Positions 8,827 through 20,003 of a stretch of 64,000 nucleotides of DNA are shown piece after piece (position 1 is the first letter of the stretch; each line of letters opens with the position of its first letter). The notes beneath the pieces were generated by a model. It did no database searches, had not been told where the DNA came from, and saw nothing but the letters and a program-made list of their open reading frames with translations. Both the position numbers and the translations under genes were made by a program. Location of the stretch: contig NW_020825485.1 in the NCBI RefSeq assembly GCF_003286085.1, positions 1-64,000 of the forward strand, written 5' to 3'. Source of the DNA: Drosophila persimilis (taxonomy: Eukaryota; Arthropoda; Insecta; Diptera; Drosophilidae).

Positions 8827-10000
8827 AAAATGTCTGCGAATATACTTATACTGACTTTTGTTATATTGACGACTTCGGAAGTAATGCGCATAGTGACTAT
8901 CTATTGCTCAAAGACGACAGAGACGTTTACACTTATGAAACATACGCTGAACTTTTCCATATTACTAATTTGAGTTTTTATAGAGAGATAATTGATAAAG
9001 AATCCAAAAATGTCAACAAATCAATTAATTCAGACGATGAGTGGGAAATATCAATGGACTTAAGTCTATTAAAATTAATGATTTCAGAATTAGTTCCAAA
9101 ACGGAATGAAAGGGGAATTAATGAATTAGGTACCATTTGGAAATGGATAGCAGGCAGCCCTGATCATGACGACTTTTTGAAAATACAAAACAAAGTAAAT
9201 GAATTAACTGAAAATAATAATAAACAATTTGTAATAAATTCCAAATTTTTCAAAGAAATTGAATTGCTATCAAATTCATTAAAAAATGTCATCTTCAATG
9301 AAGAAACGATACTGAGAAAGCATCGTTTAAAATTAATAACTTTTGACCTACTAAATTTAGTTGATACCATAACCCTCTTAAAAGTAAACATTTTCAATAC
9401 AAACATTTTAAATAAAAACGAAATAGAGGACATTTATAAGCATGAAAAACATCCTGTTGAACTGTCTGATCTGCTGGACATTGCAACGGTTAAAATAATT
9501 CGAAATGCAGATTTAATAATCATTTACATAAAATATCCTCAAATTAAAGATATTTGCAAGTTTTACCATGCAAGAGCCATCTCACAAAATGATGGAATGT
9601 TAGTTAAGTTTGTGAATGTAAGGAGAAATACTATTTAATGAATAATTTTAAAAGTGAAACTTTTAACAATTACGCACAAATAAATTTAAAGAATACCTGT
9701 TTCACCAATTTACTTAATGGCTTTAAAGCCAACTGCACTAAAAAAAGGGGAAAAAACAAAGAAATAGACATCATTCAGGATGGTGCCATATTAGTTTCAG
9801 GCAAAAATATCGTAGACAATACTACTTTGTTAGGATCGTATCTCCTTATATTCAACAACACAATTGTAATAAATAATATAACCCACATAAATGATAAGGG
9901 TAAAATTCTATGATATATATCGCATCATAGATATAGCGATTTTGAATTAGTTGATTATATACAATCGAATGATAAGCAATTTTCTTTTGATAATGTTAAT

Positions 10001-10204
10001 TGTTAAAGTTATTTTATTTGTAAGACAGCAGAATATCAGTATACAGAATTATATGTGCTTCCGAGTAACATACGCAAGAGAGAGACACCGAAAAGGGAAC
10101 ATCGATATACAGAACATCGATATGAGAACATCGATATGCAGCAGGGCACAAGCGCAGTGTTGTTACAGATCAATATTTAATTATCGTGGCGGTCACTTTG
10201 AACA
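10001..10204 (-). repeat. Copia 3' LTR
   Basis: 204-bp LTR on the left side. It contains three closely spaced ATCGATAT words near 10099-10138. It is preceded by the TTAAT target duplication. Confidence 0.93.
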
Positions 10205-10276
10205 CTCCTCCTCAACACAACGCATGTTTACAAACTTTAAATATACTTAACTAATATTCAATAACATGTCAAGCAC

Positions 10277-13200
10277 TTATAAACGATCTTTTAAACCAAA
10301 TGCGAATACAAATTTATGGTGCTTAACCTTGGCTAAGTTCTTTGTGAGGACATCTGCTATCATCTCATCGGTTGGCAGATATGCAATGTTGACTTCACCT
10401 CTCTTGAGAACCTCTCGAATATGATGTATCTTGACGTCGATGTGCTTTGTACGTGCATGAAACATGGGGTTTCTAGCAAGCTGCTGTGCTCCAATGTTGT
10501 CGCCGTACATCTGAATAGCTGACTCCTTGGATATCAGCTTTAAGTCAATCAGTAGGCTGCGAAAGTATATCGCCTCTTTTGCTGCAGATGATAAGGCTAT
10601 GTACTCTGCCTCCGTGGAACTGAGGGCAACCGTCGATTGCTTTCTTGACTCCCAAGAAACCGCTCCTCCTGCCAACATGCATACATAGCCAGTGAATGAC
10701 TTTCGGTTCGTCATATCACTTGCCCAATCTGCATCAACAAAACACTCAATTGCCTTTCCTTGCTTTGTGTAGCATATCTCCCAGTCGATAGTTTTTGCCA
10801 AATATCGAAGTATGTGCTTGGCTGCCGCTTCATGCTCGGAATGAGGATCCTTGTTACGTTGTGCTAATTTGTTCACCGAATGCGCAATGTCTGGACGAGT
10901 CATAACAGCAAGATAAGATAACTCTCCAATTAGCTTTTGGAACGATGTGATGTCGACCCTGCGGCAATCCTCTTTGTTGCATGCCACCTGGTAACCAGCT
11001 TCAAGAGGCGTGGACGTCTGTCGACAATCTTTCAAATTGTACTGTTCGAGCAACTCTCTAATATATTTCCGTTGGCTGATTGAAATCGCACCCGTACTGC
11101 CTTCACGTTTCACCTCAATACCTAAAAAGTATTGCATAGGCCCGATGTCAACCACATCAAATTCTGCTGCGATCTTTATCTTGATATCAGATATATCATC
11201 TAGGTCCTTACACGCCAAAATAATGTCATCTACGTAGACAGCTATTAGACACATATTTTTACCTGGCTTACGATACAGACAGGGTTCGTTGACAGTCGGT
11301 ATAAAACCAATGCGTCTCAGCGTTGCATCCAACGAAGAGTTCCACACTCTTCCTGATTGTTTTAGGCCATATATACTTTTGTGAAGCCTCAAAACGTGAT
11401 TTGGGTGAACTTCGCTGATGAAGCCCTCAGGTTGTCTCATAAAAACCTCATCTTCCAATTCGCCGTTGAGATACGCCGTGACAACATCCATTTGATGTAG
11501 GTGGAGACCATGTTCGACTGCAAGTGCAATTATCAACCTGATAGTTGCGTGGCGTACAACTGGTGCAAATGTTTCCTTGTAGTCGATCCCGTAGCGTTGG
11601 CTACAACCTTTCGCCACCAGACGTGATTTGAGCCTGTTCACGCTTCCATCCGGATTGGACTTAACTGCGTAAACCCATCTGCATCCAATGGACTTTTTCC
11701 CGCTAGGCAATTTAGTAAGCGACCACGTGCCGTTCTTCACGAGAGATTCGTACTCGTCCTTCATTGATGCTTTCCATATCTCGCCTTCAGTAGACCGTTC
11801 AGCTTGTGCGTAGTTTTGTGGAACTTGTACGTCTGCTGCCAGTATCGCATTGAGCATATGATACTGCTTCCTTGGTCGTCCTGGTTTGCCCGTCCGTACT
11901 ATGGTTGGGCGTCCTGGTCCTCTTATTGGTTCTGGAATTACAAGAATGTCATTACTAGACCTAATCTCCTCCTGATTTTCTGGCTCATTTTCTGGATCTT
12001 TAAATTGCTCGCTATCCATTTCGGGTTCAGCGTTCTGGTTTTGTTGAACCTCAATTGATGATATGTCATTGGAACATGATGCATCTAGTTTGCCCCCTTC
12101 AGGTTCTACAAAAATGACATCCCTACTCTCTACGAGTTTCCTGGTTTCTTTACTGACCAAACGGTATGCTTTGGCCTTATCCGAGTAGCCCACCATTATA
12201 TACTCTAAGCCTTTCTGTGCGAACTTTGATTTCTTTGTTTTATCTAGAGCTATCGCTACTGAGCCAAAAACTCTTAAATGCGATACCACTGGCTTTCGAC
12301 CTGTCCATATTTCAAAAGGTGTCACCCCGCTCAAGCAGCTGCTTGCCACTCTATTTCGCAAATACGTGGCAGTTCGAATCGCTTCTGCCCAATAGCATTC
12401 ACTCAACCCAGCATGCAGCAGCATACTTCTTGCCATTTCTACCAATGTTCTGTTGGCCCTTTCTGCAACTCCGTTTTGTTGAGGTGTATATGGCACTGTT
12501 AAGTTTCGCTTTATTCCATTTTGGTTTAGGTAATTGTCAAAAACGCTTGATATGTATTCTCGGCCATTGTCGCTTTGTAAAACCTTGACTTTTCTCCCAG
12601 TTTGGCACTCAACTTGACTTTTAAATTCTTTAAAAGCCTCGAAAACCTGATCTTTGGTTTTTAGGAAACTTACTGATACATATCTTGAACAATCATCAAT
12701 AAATGTGGCGAAATATCGATTGCCTCCCATTGACTGCTTTTGCATTGGACCGCATACATCAGTATGTATTAAGTCTAGAACGCCCTTTGACCTGTTTGTG
12801 CTCGATTGAAATGGTTGCACGCAAATTTTACTTTTTGCGCATGTTGCACACACTTGTTTTGGCTTGTATATGCCCTTGAGACCTATTACCATCTCCTTGT
12901 TAACCATTTCCTTTAATGCATCAAAATGTACATGTCCGAACCTATTGTGCCATTTGAATGCATCTGCCTCAACATTTACAATGTTCATACACTTTTCCTG
13001 ATTGTCCTGAACCATAAACAATCCATTTTCCAGATGTGCCTTTATAACTATTTTTCCGTTTTCAAAAATCATCGCTTGATTTTTCTCAAACACAACTTTT
13101 TTTCCATGTTTTAATAGTTTTGTGACCGATATAAAATTGTACTGCAAATCTGGTACCAAGATAACATTTTCCATCGTAACGGATCTATCACCGAACTTTA

Positions 13201-14206
13201 CTTGAACAGTTCCATGCCCTTCAGCAATAAGTGATTTACCGCCGGCTAAAAATACTTTTTGATTATCTTCCGTGAACGACACAAAGCGTTCCTTGTCACA
13301 ACATAGATGCGCCGTTGCGCCACTGTCTATGCACCATGCATTTAACATCTGGTCATTCGGCTTAGCTAAACTTAGGATTGGTACATATTTTTCTGGTTCC
13401 ACTTTGTCATATTCGGTTACGCAAAGCATTGTACCCAATCTTTCCCCGCTTTTACTGTTTGCGCCCTTGTTGTTTGCTTCTTCCTGCTTGCTTTTAGCAC
13501 GGCATTCCGATTTAAAATGGCCTTCCTTTCCGCACTTAAAACACTTTTTGCCCTTCTTAAAGTTTTTCTTAAAATTGTTGTTGTCATAACTGACGTGTAG
13601 TTCCGCGCTACTTGTAATTTCCTTGCTAATGCTATCTTCCTGCCTATTCGCTTCTTCAGAAATTTTTATTTTTAGCATGCTCAAGCTCGGCAAATCATCT
13701 CGCGTCTCAATCGCAACAACAAAACTTTCATACGATTTAGGCAAACCATTTAGCAACACAACTGATAAGATCTTTTCATCAACCTTTATGTTGACCTCTG
13801 CTAAAGCCTCGTGTACCACCTGGAATTTCCGCAAATATTCCTGTGCACTTATACGATCCGACATTTTTAACGTCAACAATTGTTTAATTAAAAACACTAC
13901 CCTTGCTGGTCCGCTTGGCCTGTGAATTTTATTTAGCTTTTGCCATGCCTGTGACGACGATACACAATTTTTAATATTGTTTAGTTGGGTCGATTTAACG
14001 CAAAGTAAAATTGACGCCAACGCCTTTTGATCCTTTAGTTCAAAAGCTGCACGTTGCTCACTTGTTGCACTTTCACTAAGCTCAATTTTACCACTGACGA
14101 TTGGCCACAAATCATTTTGTATGAGAACACTTCTCATCAAAACTTCCCATGTGCTATAATTGTTTTCGTCCAGTTTCTCAATATTGAAATTCATATTTCC
14201 ACTCAT
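10277..14206 (-). CDS. Copia Gag-Pol polyprotein, 1309 residues, intact
   Basis: A single ORF encodes all parts of a copia polyprotein in the Ty1/copia order. The Gag region is residues 1-~200, with a CCHC zinc knuckle at C222-x2-C225-x4-H230-x4-C235. The protease active site is DSGA at 294-297. The integrase has an HHCC-type N-terminus (HNRFGH, CATC) and a DDE core (HTDVCG, SDNGREY, GVAERANRTLVE). RT has the YVDD motif (VYVDDIILAC). RNase H has VDADWASD and STEAEY. The length is close to the usual ~1400 residues for copia. The start ATG is at 14206, shortly after the leader from the 5' LTR. No stops or frameshifts are seen. Products would act in cytoplasmic particles and then integrate in the nucleus. 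The 14207-14730 leader contains no gene. Confidence 0.95.
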   Translation of the reverse strand: MSGNMNFNIEKLDENNYSTWEVLMRSVLIQNDLWPIVSGKIELSESATSEQRAAFELKDQKALASILLCVKSTQLNNIKNCVSSSQAWQKLNKIHRPSGPARVVFLIKQLLTLKMSDRISAQEYLRKFQVVHEALAEVNIKVDEKILSVVLLNGLPKSYESFVVAIETRDDLPSLSMLKIKISEEANRQEDSISKEITSSAELHVSYDNNNFKKNFKKGKKCFKCGKEGHFKSECRAKSKQEEANNKGANSKSGERLGTMLCVTEYDKVEPEKYVPILSLAKPNDQMLNAWCIDSGATAHLCCDKERFVSFTEDNQKVFLAGGKSLIAEGHGTVQVKFGDRSVTMENVILVPDLQYNFISVTKLLKHGKKVVFEKNQAMIFENGKIVIKAHLENGLFMVQDNQEKCMNIVNVEADAFKWHNRFGHVHFDALKEMVNKEMVIGLKGIYKPKQVCATCAKSKICVQPFQSSTNRSKGVLDLIHTDVCGPMQKQSMGGNRYFATFIDDCSRYVSVSFLKTKDQVFEAFKEFKSQVECQTGRKVKVLQSDNGREYISSVFDNYLNQNGIKRNLTVPYTPQQNGVAERANRTLVEMARSMLLHAGLSECYWAEAIRTATYLRNRVASSCLSGVTPFEIWTGRKPVVSHLRVFGSVAIALDKTKKSKFAQKGLEYIMVGYSDKAKAYRLVSKETRKLVESRDVIFVEPEGGKLDASCSNDISSIEVQQNQNAEPEMDSEQFKDPENEPENQEEIRSSNDILVIPEPIRGPGRPTIVRTGKPGRPRKQYHMLNAILAADVQVPQNYAQAERSTEGEIWKASMKDEYESLVKNGTWSLTKLPSGKKSIGCRWVYAVKSNPDGSVNRLKSRLVAKGCSQRYGIDYKETFAPVVRHATIRLIIALAVEHGLHLHQMDVVTAYLNGELEDEVFMRQPEGFISEVHPNHVLRLHKSIYGLKQSGRVWNSSLDATLRRIGFIPTVNEPCLYRKPGKNMCLIAVYVDDIILACKDLDDISDIKIKIAAEFDVVDIGPMQYFLGIEVKREGSTGAISISQRKYIRELLEQYNLKDCRQTSTPLEAGYQVACNKEDCRRVDITSFQKLIGELSYLAVMTRPDIAHSVNKLAQRNKDPHSEHEAAAKHILRYLAKTIDWEICYTKQGKAIECFVDADWASDMTNRKSFTGYVCMLAGGAVSWESRKQSTVALSSTEAEYIALSSAAKEAIYFRSLLIDLKLISKESAIQMYGDNIGAQQLARNPMFHARTKHIDVKIHHIREVLKRGEVNIAYLPTDEMIADVLTKNLAKVKHHKFVFAFGLKDRL

Positions 14207-14745
14207 ATTTTATACTTATTGTCCCACAGTGCAAAATTTAAAACTGTCGATCGTCTCATGCACAAAGCAACTACGACGACAATACTGTTGTCCGTGTCTT
14301 TCTTTTGTTTTTTTCGTTTTCTTTTAAGTATCCCCCCGAGTTGCTATTTACACACACACACTCGCGATTTTCTATGCCTTCGTATACACACTTTTGGGTA
14401 TACACACTTGCCGTTTTGTGCGGCTTGGCATACGCACTTTTTGGTATACACACTTGAGTCTCCGTTCGCTTTTGTGTTTCTTGATCCGTTGGGACTGCTT
14501 TATTTTGGACTTTAAACCACGGCAACGGTCCGATTCGCTGCAAAATTCTAATCAAAAAACACAATGCGAATCTCCGTTGAATTTGTTCAACTTGTTCTTT
14601 TGCCTTTCTATGTACACACATAACCCCAATGAGTCTATGCCATTTTTTAGCACTGCTTTTCACTAAGCACCAAACAATGTTTATTGTTTCTCACTGTTTC
14701 TGTTTTATACTGTTTCTGGGTGAATTGGTGTCTGGGCCCATAACC

Positions 14746-14949
14746 TGTTAAAGTTATTTTATTTGTAAGACAGCAGAATATCAGTATACAGAATTATATG
14801 TGCTTCCGAGTAACATACGCAAGAGAGAGACACCGAAAAGGGAACATCGATATACAGAACATCGATATGAGAACATCGATATGCAGCAGGGCACATGCGC
14901 AGTGTTGTTACAGATCAATATTTAATTATCGTGGCGGTCACTTTGAACA
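14746..14949 (-). repeat. Copia 5' LTR
   Basis: 204-bp LTR on the right side, followed by the second TTAAT. The adjacent 14731-14745 holds the GGTTATGGGCCCAG primer-binding site (minus strand). Confidence 0.93.
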
Positions 14950-15198
14950 TTAATATTTTAAATCCCCTTATAACATTAGGTAATACGGCCTTACCATTAA
15001 CAACATTATTTTTAATCATTTTGATATTGATAATGTTATTTTACTTCGGCTATAAATTAACCAAATTTGTACTTATTAAATCAATAAGAATACCGTCAGA
15101 AGAAATAGTGGAAAGCAACATTCAAATACTGTCAGAAGAAATTAGAGCTCTATCAGAACTTCAAAATGTATCGGGACGAAACATTTAAGAATGGGGGG

Positions 15199-15729
15199 AG
15201 TTACCGTACCCAATTCTATTGAGCTCTTATACGAGTTGTAAACAATCTTTGGCTTTCCAAATCGAAAACAATTTCAATCTTGGGCCTCCGCCTAATTGAT
15301 TTCTAAGATGTACAATCTCAAGGGCTCCCGCCGCAATCCCAATCTTTGACACTCGCCTAAATGGAAAACCAATGTTTGCCCACACCCGGCTTCTCATAAA
15401 CAATCTCACTCCCGGCTTTCTGCAGATCCTGCACTTTAAGCCTTTTACAGTTCTCTCTTTGGATGACGAAATCCAATACTCGGGATGGCGAAATCAATTG
15501 AAATGTTTATAGAAAAACTATTCCCGAAAGGGATCAACGATGCAAAGATCAGAAAGTTCAAGCCAGTCTTGATCCAAAAGCGACACCGCAAAGTCGAGCT
15601 AAAAATTAAGATCGCGCAAACCCTTTGTCCGGAATCCTTTGTGACCCTCTACTTAAATCTATATCTGTGAAGTTAGAAGTAAAATAAAAACTTTTTAAAA
15701 ACGCAATCCACTACCGCAGTTATTTAATT
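15199..15729 (+). repeat. Errantivirus A 3' LTR
   Basis: 531-bp LTR from AGTTACCGTACCC to ...GCAGTTATTTAATT. It is preceded by a polypurine tract (ATGGGGGG, 15191-15198) and followed by TGCA. It matches the LTRs at 25058-25589 and 33396-33926 with scattered substitutions. A small ORF (15485-15670) lies inside, but LTR copies elsewhere do not preserve it. Confidence 0.93.
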
Positions 15730-16820
15730 TGCATTGCCGTTTTACACAATGTCGTTGTCATTTTATTTGCGGTTGTGTTTGCATGTGTGTTTGCGTTTGT
15801 GTTTGCTGCCAGGGCTTTCGTCATGAGAGGGGCGTTCAAGCTCAAACTCGAACCAGGTTCGATTGTAATGTTCGATCCGTTCGCTGCTTTTTCCGCTCGG
15901 GCTGAAGTATCGTCTATATGTAGGTATGAAGGCAGGTATGTTTCGAGGCCTCTTGTTCTGCAGACTCTTCACTGTTAGTCCGTCTCTTTGTCGTTTCCCC
16001 CTTTCGACTCTCTCAGTTGGTTTACTTGTTTCGTATGCAGGGTGGGGAGGAGGCAATAAGAATGTGTGGGTATTCGCGAGAGGCGGGAAAAGTGGCCGTG
16101 AGAGCGGCGTCTTTTCAGCATTTCCCTTTGTGTTTGGCTCTTGGCTGTGGCCGTGGATACATCAGCGATGGCTCGGTACTCACGCTTGCTGTTATCATTG
16201 TATTGGCTGCAGCCGCCGTCGCTGTGGCGTCGGCGCTCTGCATTGGCGTTGACGTTGGTGTTGGCGTCTGCGCCGAGTGCTCTGCTGCTGCTGCTGCTAT
16301 TGGCGGAGTTGGTGTTGGTGTAGATGGCTCCTGCTGCTGCCGCTAGGGCCCCTCTGCGGGCCGGTCTGCCGCCGTCGCTGTGGCATCTGTTTGACCCCCG
16401 TCTGGCCATTCCCTTCGTCATGGTTGTTGTTAGTTTGTGTGTTGGCGATTTGCTGCCTGCTTGTTGTTTTTAATTGAAAAGTCTCTTGTGTGTGTGTGTG
16501 TTTGTGTTTAATGTATTTATTGGCACTTTCTAACTCTTTACACAGTTTTCTCTCGTTAGTTTGTGTTTTTTTTTGGTTTTTGGTTTTAATATGAGTGAGT
16601 AAGAAAAAAACGGAGAAAACTAAAGTTTAGCTAAACATGGATGTAGACAATTTGTTCTATAATTCTGATCATTGCTTAATGATAGCCAATGTGCAATTAT
16701 TACCATTAGTGGTGGCAGATCCTTTCTTTGTTTCAATGTTTTTTCCAATTCTCATGACAAGTAGCAGCAAAATGGCGAGAGTTCGTGAAGAGATTCCGCC
16801 TCCCCGCAACAACCAAATTT
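15730..16820 (-). other. Host sequence, possible broken exon of an unidentified gene
   Basis: This is the only ~1 kb stretch here without mobile sequence. On the minus strand an ORF at 16421-15975 starts in a typical fly leader (AACAACAACC before ATG). It codes 148 residues rich in N, A, S, R and T with two HSDGG-like words, the low-complexity style of many Drosophila proteins. A second minus frame (16056-15763) overlaps and reads on with RPRNIPAFIPTYRRYFSPS, so a frameshift or splice may join them. I recognise no domain. Pieces of the same locus recur at 21389-21504 (about 21474-21504 overlaps 15730-15765) and inverted at 52189-52431. Confidence 0.45.
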
Positions 16821-17851
16821 AAAACGAGGGGGAACGTTGTGAGTTGCTGCGGACACCGCAACTCTACATTTATACCCGATACTTAGTCAGTATGGCTCTC
16901 CTCCGGCAGAGGCCGCTAATATTAAACGACACGACAAAGAGTGCGTGCGAGAGAGACAGAAAATCAGTCAGAGCGTGACGTCGGGCGCTGCGTAGCCACT
17001 GCAAATTGATTTCTTGCTTTTGGCTACAAAAATGATCCGATCTGATCCAGATTCAGCGATCTGATAGATATGGTCACTATCTATGATTCTGCGTTTTTAG
17101 TTTTCTCGAATGTGCAATATTGTGAATATAACAGATTTTCGTCCTTTGTGGGTGCGGAAGGGGGTGGGGAGAAATTCTGAAATAGGTTTTATAGTGAGAT
17201 CTAACAGAAGTGCGGATACCAAATTTTGTTACTCTAGCGATAATAGTCTCTGAGATTTGTGGATTTTCGTCCTTTGCGGGGGCGGAAGGGGGTGTGCCGA
17301 AATTTGGACACGAAACAGTCAAGGTCCGATATCACAGGAGTATGGATACCAAATTTGGTTGCTCTGGCTCTTATAGGTTCTGAGATCCTTGAACTCATAT
17401 TTTGCAACTGGCAAAACCGACCATGAAACCTGTGTTTTTGAGAGAGACAGAGCGAGGAAAAATAAAATTGTATTCTTGATTCTGGCTATAATAATTATAC
17501 GATCTGGTTGAGATTTTACATTCTAGAACATATAAACATCCTCTACGATTCTGCCTTTTTTGGTTTTATCGTATCTTTAAAAACGTGGATGCCACAGATT
17601 TTCGTTCTTTGTGGGGCGGAAGTGGGCGGCGCGAAGTTTTGAAATATTTTTGTGGCGTTGTGGGGTGGGGTGGGGAGACCTGAAAAGAAGGGAGAATCTG
17701 TTAGGAACACAACATCGAAGTGGGCCCTGAACTATCACTTGGAGCCGTTCAGAACTGGCTCTGGGAAAGTACAGGGAACATAAAGTAAATAAAAATACAA
17801 ATACAAAACAAAGCCCATGAACGAATATTTCCTCACAGGTGCTGGAATAAG

Positions 17852-18903
17852 ATGAATCCAACTATTAATAATCCACGTTCCCCATTCACCCTTTCGCGGG
17901 GTATTTTCGGATCCATGGGATCCTTCGACTTTACCGACCAGCATCAGCAGCAGCAGCCGGAGCTGCAGGTCCCCCCCGAAGGTTCCGGCGACAAGAATGG
18001 ACTCAATGCGATGCCCTTCCTAGGCCAAATCCACACTAGTCTTCTGCTTTCGCGCCCAATGGATCCAATAGGTCGCGCACACCCCCCCACCTTCCCTCCG
18101 ATGGGTGATTCAGATGGGTGAGCGGCAGCAGCTCAGACTCCCCTTCCCCCTAGGACATAACTTACCCCCGGCTCCCCTGCAGATTCAATGCTGTACCACA
18201 GATGGCATCGATGGGACCACCGCCCGTGTTGAGCTCCCTCTGGACAGGCGGCGCTTCTCCGGACAGCCGCGGAGACTACTACGACGGCCCGCACAAAGAG
18301 TACTCCGACGGCCGCTACGACGGCGACTACGAGGGCGACTACTCGATGCCCACCGAGGAGGACCAAGAGGAGGAGTCGTGCTCCTGTCAGGGCCAGAGCG
18401 AGTTCAGCTCGATAGAGCGCACCGAGTCGGACTCGGAGTGGGAGGAGCTCTCCGACGGCCCTTCCCCCAGGGTCTCTCCGCTGGAGTCCCTCGGCGCAGT
18501 CGTGCTCTCCACAATGCAGCCGGAGCACAGTCAGCGCATGGTGGCCTTGTACCACCTCGTCTTGGAGACCGCTGTGGTCAAGGTCGTGCTGCTGGTGATG
18601 CAGATGCTGTGCTGCGCGGTGTTCTGGCTGGTCGAGAAGACTGTGGTCGTCAACGAAACCGTCGGCTCGATGCGCCTCCGATTGTGGAACAGCAAGTTCA
18701 AGCTGCGCACCATCCAGCGCCAGTTGCTGTGGCGCATGGCCAATGCCCGGGGCGACGAGACGCTCGTCTTCTTTGCCGTGCTCATGACCACTCCCTGGCT
18801 GTTCTCCCTCAGCCTCCTGGGATTCATCCTGTCTTTGGCGGCGCTCCTGAAGAAGACCGTCGAGGAGCTGGTGTTCCAGATACGCCTGCACCTCGTGATC
18901 TAG
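17852..18903 (+). CDS. Gene X copy B: unknown 328-residue membrane-type protein
   Basis: Exon 1 is 17852-18117, the intron 18118-18182 (65 bp, GTGAGC...CCTGCAG) and exon 2 18183-18903 with stop TAG. Together they give 987 nt, 328 residues and no internal stop. The layout is as in copy A: polar glutamine-rich N-terminus, acidic middle, hydrophobic stretches at ~218-239 and ~283-311. Differences from copy A include D for G in RPM(D/G)PIG, F for Y in RGI(F/Y)G and M for L in LV(M/L)QML, all conservative or in the disordered part. This is the only copy on the plus strand. It lacks the ~22-base upstream stretch found in A and C. Function unknown. Confidence 0.75.
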
Positions 18904-19786
18904 GGGGAAGCCATCGAGCAGAAAGCAGCAAGCAGTATCCAATCACACACTGACAGAAGACAAACGTCCACACGCCCGACACTCCACTCCTCCCCTCAGA
19001 GATGTTTGCACTTCCATTTGGGCATCTATTTTCGTTGATGCCAGAATCGTAATGCACGGAATCGTCTCTCCGTTTTTGGCCGCAATGAAAATATATGCCG
19101 AAATATTCGAAATTCAAAGTCAAATTCAAACAAGAGTTTCCAGTCGATCAGATATATCGTTTATGCATATTACGATCCGTTCCGTTTGGACGGGAGTCCA
19201 ATTGCTCATCGTTCATCCCCGTGATTGCATTTATTATTATTTTTATTTCGCTGCATATTTGTTCTGCAATTTATTCAATAATAATCGGAGGAGGAGAGCA
19301 TGCAGCAGCAGCAAAACATTTCCGCTGCAGCAGCGATTGTGGCAGCCGTGGGGCCTTTGTTGCCACCAATTGCAGGCCCCCGCATACGCACTTCGGAGGC
19401 ACGGAATCCACCAGAAGCGGCAACAAATGAATCATTAAATATTCACTGTACTCTTATTGATTCAGTGATCAGTGATCAAAACAACACAACAAAAGCGTCA
19501 TCATCCACGATCCACGACCCATTATACCTGATCCAGAATCCGTAGAAGCATCCATTTTCAGGGCTCTTTTGGGCGCTGGTTGGGGTACGCCTCCGATTTC
19601 AATCCCTTGCCACACGGGCAACCCGAGCAAGCCCCGATATGTAAACAGGGTCAAGACTACCTGTGCGAAGGGGGCCAAGGGAGGCGTCGGCATAAGACTC
19701 GGCCCGGAAGTGGACATACTCGTGTGCAGCCCTTTCGCCCGGTTATTGATATTCCCATTTGTGATTACAGTCTGTAGCGCCCCAGC
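18904..19786 (+). other. 3' flank of gene X, copy B
   Basis: Downstream part of the captured segment, probably with the 3' UTR. It contains a CAGCAGCAGCA tract (19303-19313) and an A/T-rich segment (19225-19285). An 81-codon ORF (19300-19545) is not maintained in copies C and D. It ends at the Helentron junction AGCTCTTATAG. Confidence 0.5.
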
Positions 19787-20003
19787 AGCTCTTATAGTCT
19801 TTGAGCATTAGGCGCTGAAGAGGACGGACAGACGGACGGACGGATGGACGGACGGACAGACGGACAGACAGACAGGGCTCAATCGACTCGGCTATTGATG
19901 CTGATCAAGAATATATATACTTTATGGGGTCGGAAACGATTCCTTCTGGACGTTACACACATACACTTTTACCAAAAATCTAATATACCCCAATACTCAT
20001 TTT

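Larger units (their letters stand above)
10001..14949 (-). mobile_element. Complete copia-type (Ty1/copia) retrotransposon
   Basis: Two 204-bp LTRs (10001-10204 and 14746-14949, TGTTAAAG...TTTGAACA) differ by one base in my comparison (position 10153 A versus 14897 T area). Both flanks carry the 5-bp target duplication TTAAT (9996-10000 and 14950-14954). On the minus strand the 5' LTR is followed by GGTTATGGGCCCAG, the copia-style primer site that pairs with a half-molecule of initiator tRNA-Met. One uninterrupted polyprotein ORF fills the interior. All this indicates a recent, possibly still competent insertion. I do not assign a named family. Confidence 0.95.
8827..15188 (+). pseudogene. 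Errantivirus A env, frameshifted and split by copia
   Basis: A splice acceptor (TTTTTTCCAG, ending 8826) opens an env-like reading frame that runs to 9638. It contains the GTIWKWIAGSPDHDD motif typical of errantivirus and baculovirus F-like envelope proteins. A ~10-base deletion near 9605 shifts the frame. The remainder continues in another frame (9638-9913 and on) until the copia insertion at 10001. After the copia the last part (14950-15188) shows a hydrophobic membrane anchor and a short tail. Two independent lesions therefore make this env non-functional. The same 10-base deletion is present in errantivirus B. Confidence 0.85.
7071..15729 (+). mobile_element. Errantivirus A, 5'-truncated gypsy-class LTR retroelement
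   Basis: This copy runs from late RT/RNase H through integrase, env and the 3' LTR. It lacks the 5' LTR, gag, protease and most of RT. It is the same family as the longer element at 25058-33926 but on the opposite strand. It is interrupted by a Helentron piece (8273-8668) and a whole copia element (10001-14949). Its left end joins an nrf-6-like pseudogene at ~7071. Its right end is a normal LTR end followed by TGCA, the same tetranucleotide that flanks the other copy. Confidence 0.9.
16821..20003 (-). mobile_element. Gene-carrying Helentron, copy B (inverted)
   Basis: Same structure as copy A on the other strand: tail AAAACGAGGGGG at 16821, Helentron 3' part to 17653, captured DNA 17654-19786, then Helentron 5' part 19787-20003 with the microsatellite, ending CTCATTTTGC. 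The tail joins the host sequence at AAATTT, exactly as in copy C (52188/52189). A 230-bp linker (20004-20239) and a complete Helentron follow. Confidence 0.8.

Noticed and set aside
14271-14663. 130-codon minus ORF and plus ORFs at 14054-14666 in the copia leader
   Set aside because: They lie in the untranslated leader between the LTR and the Gag-Pol start, have no known domain and contain CACACA-type simple sequence.
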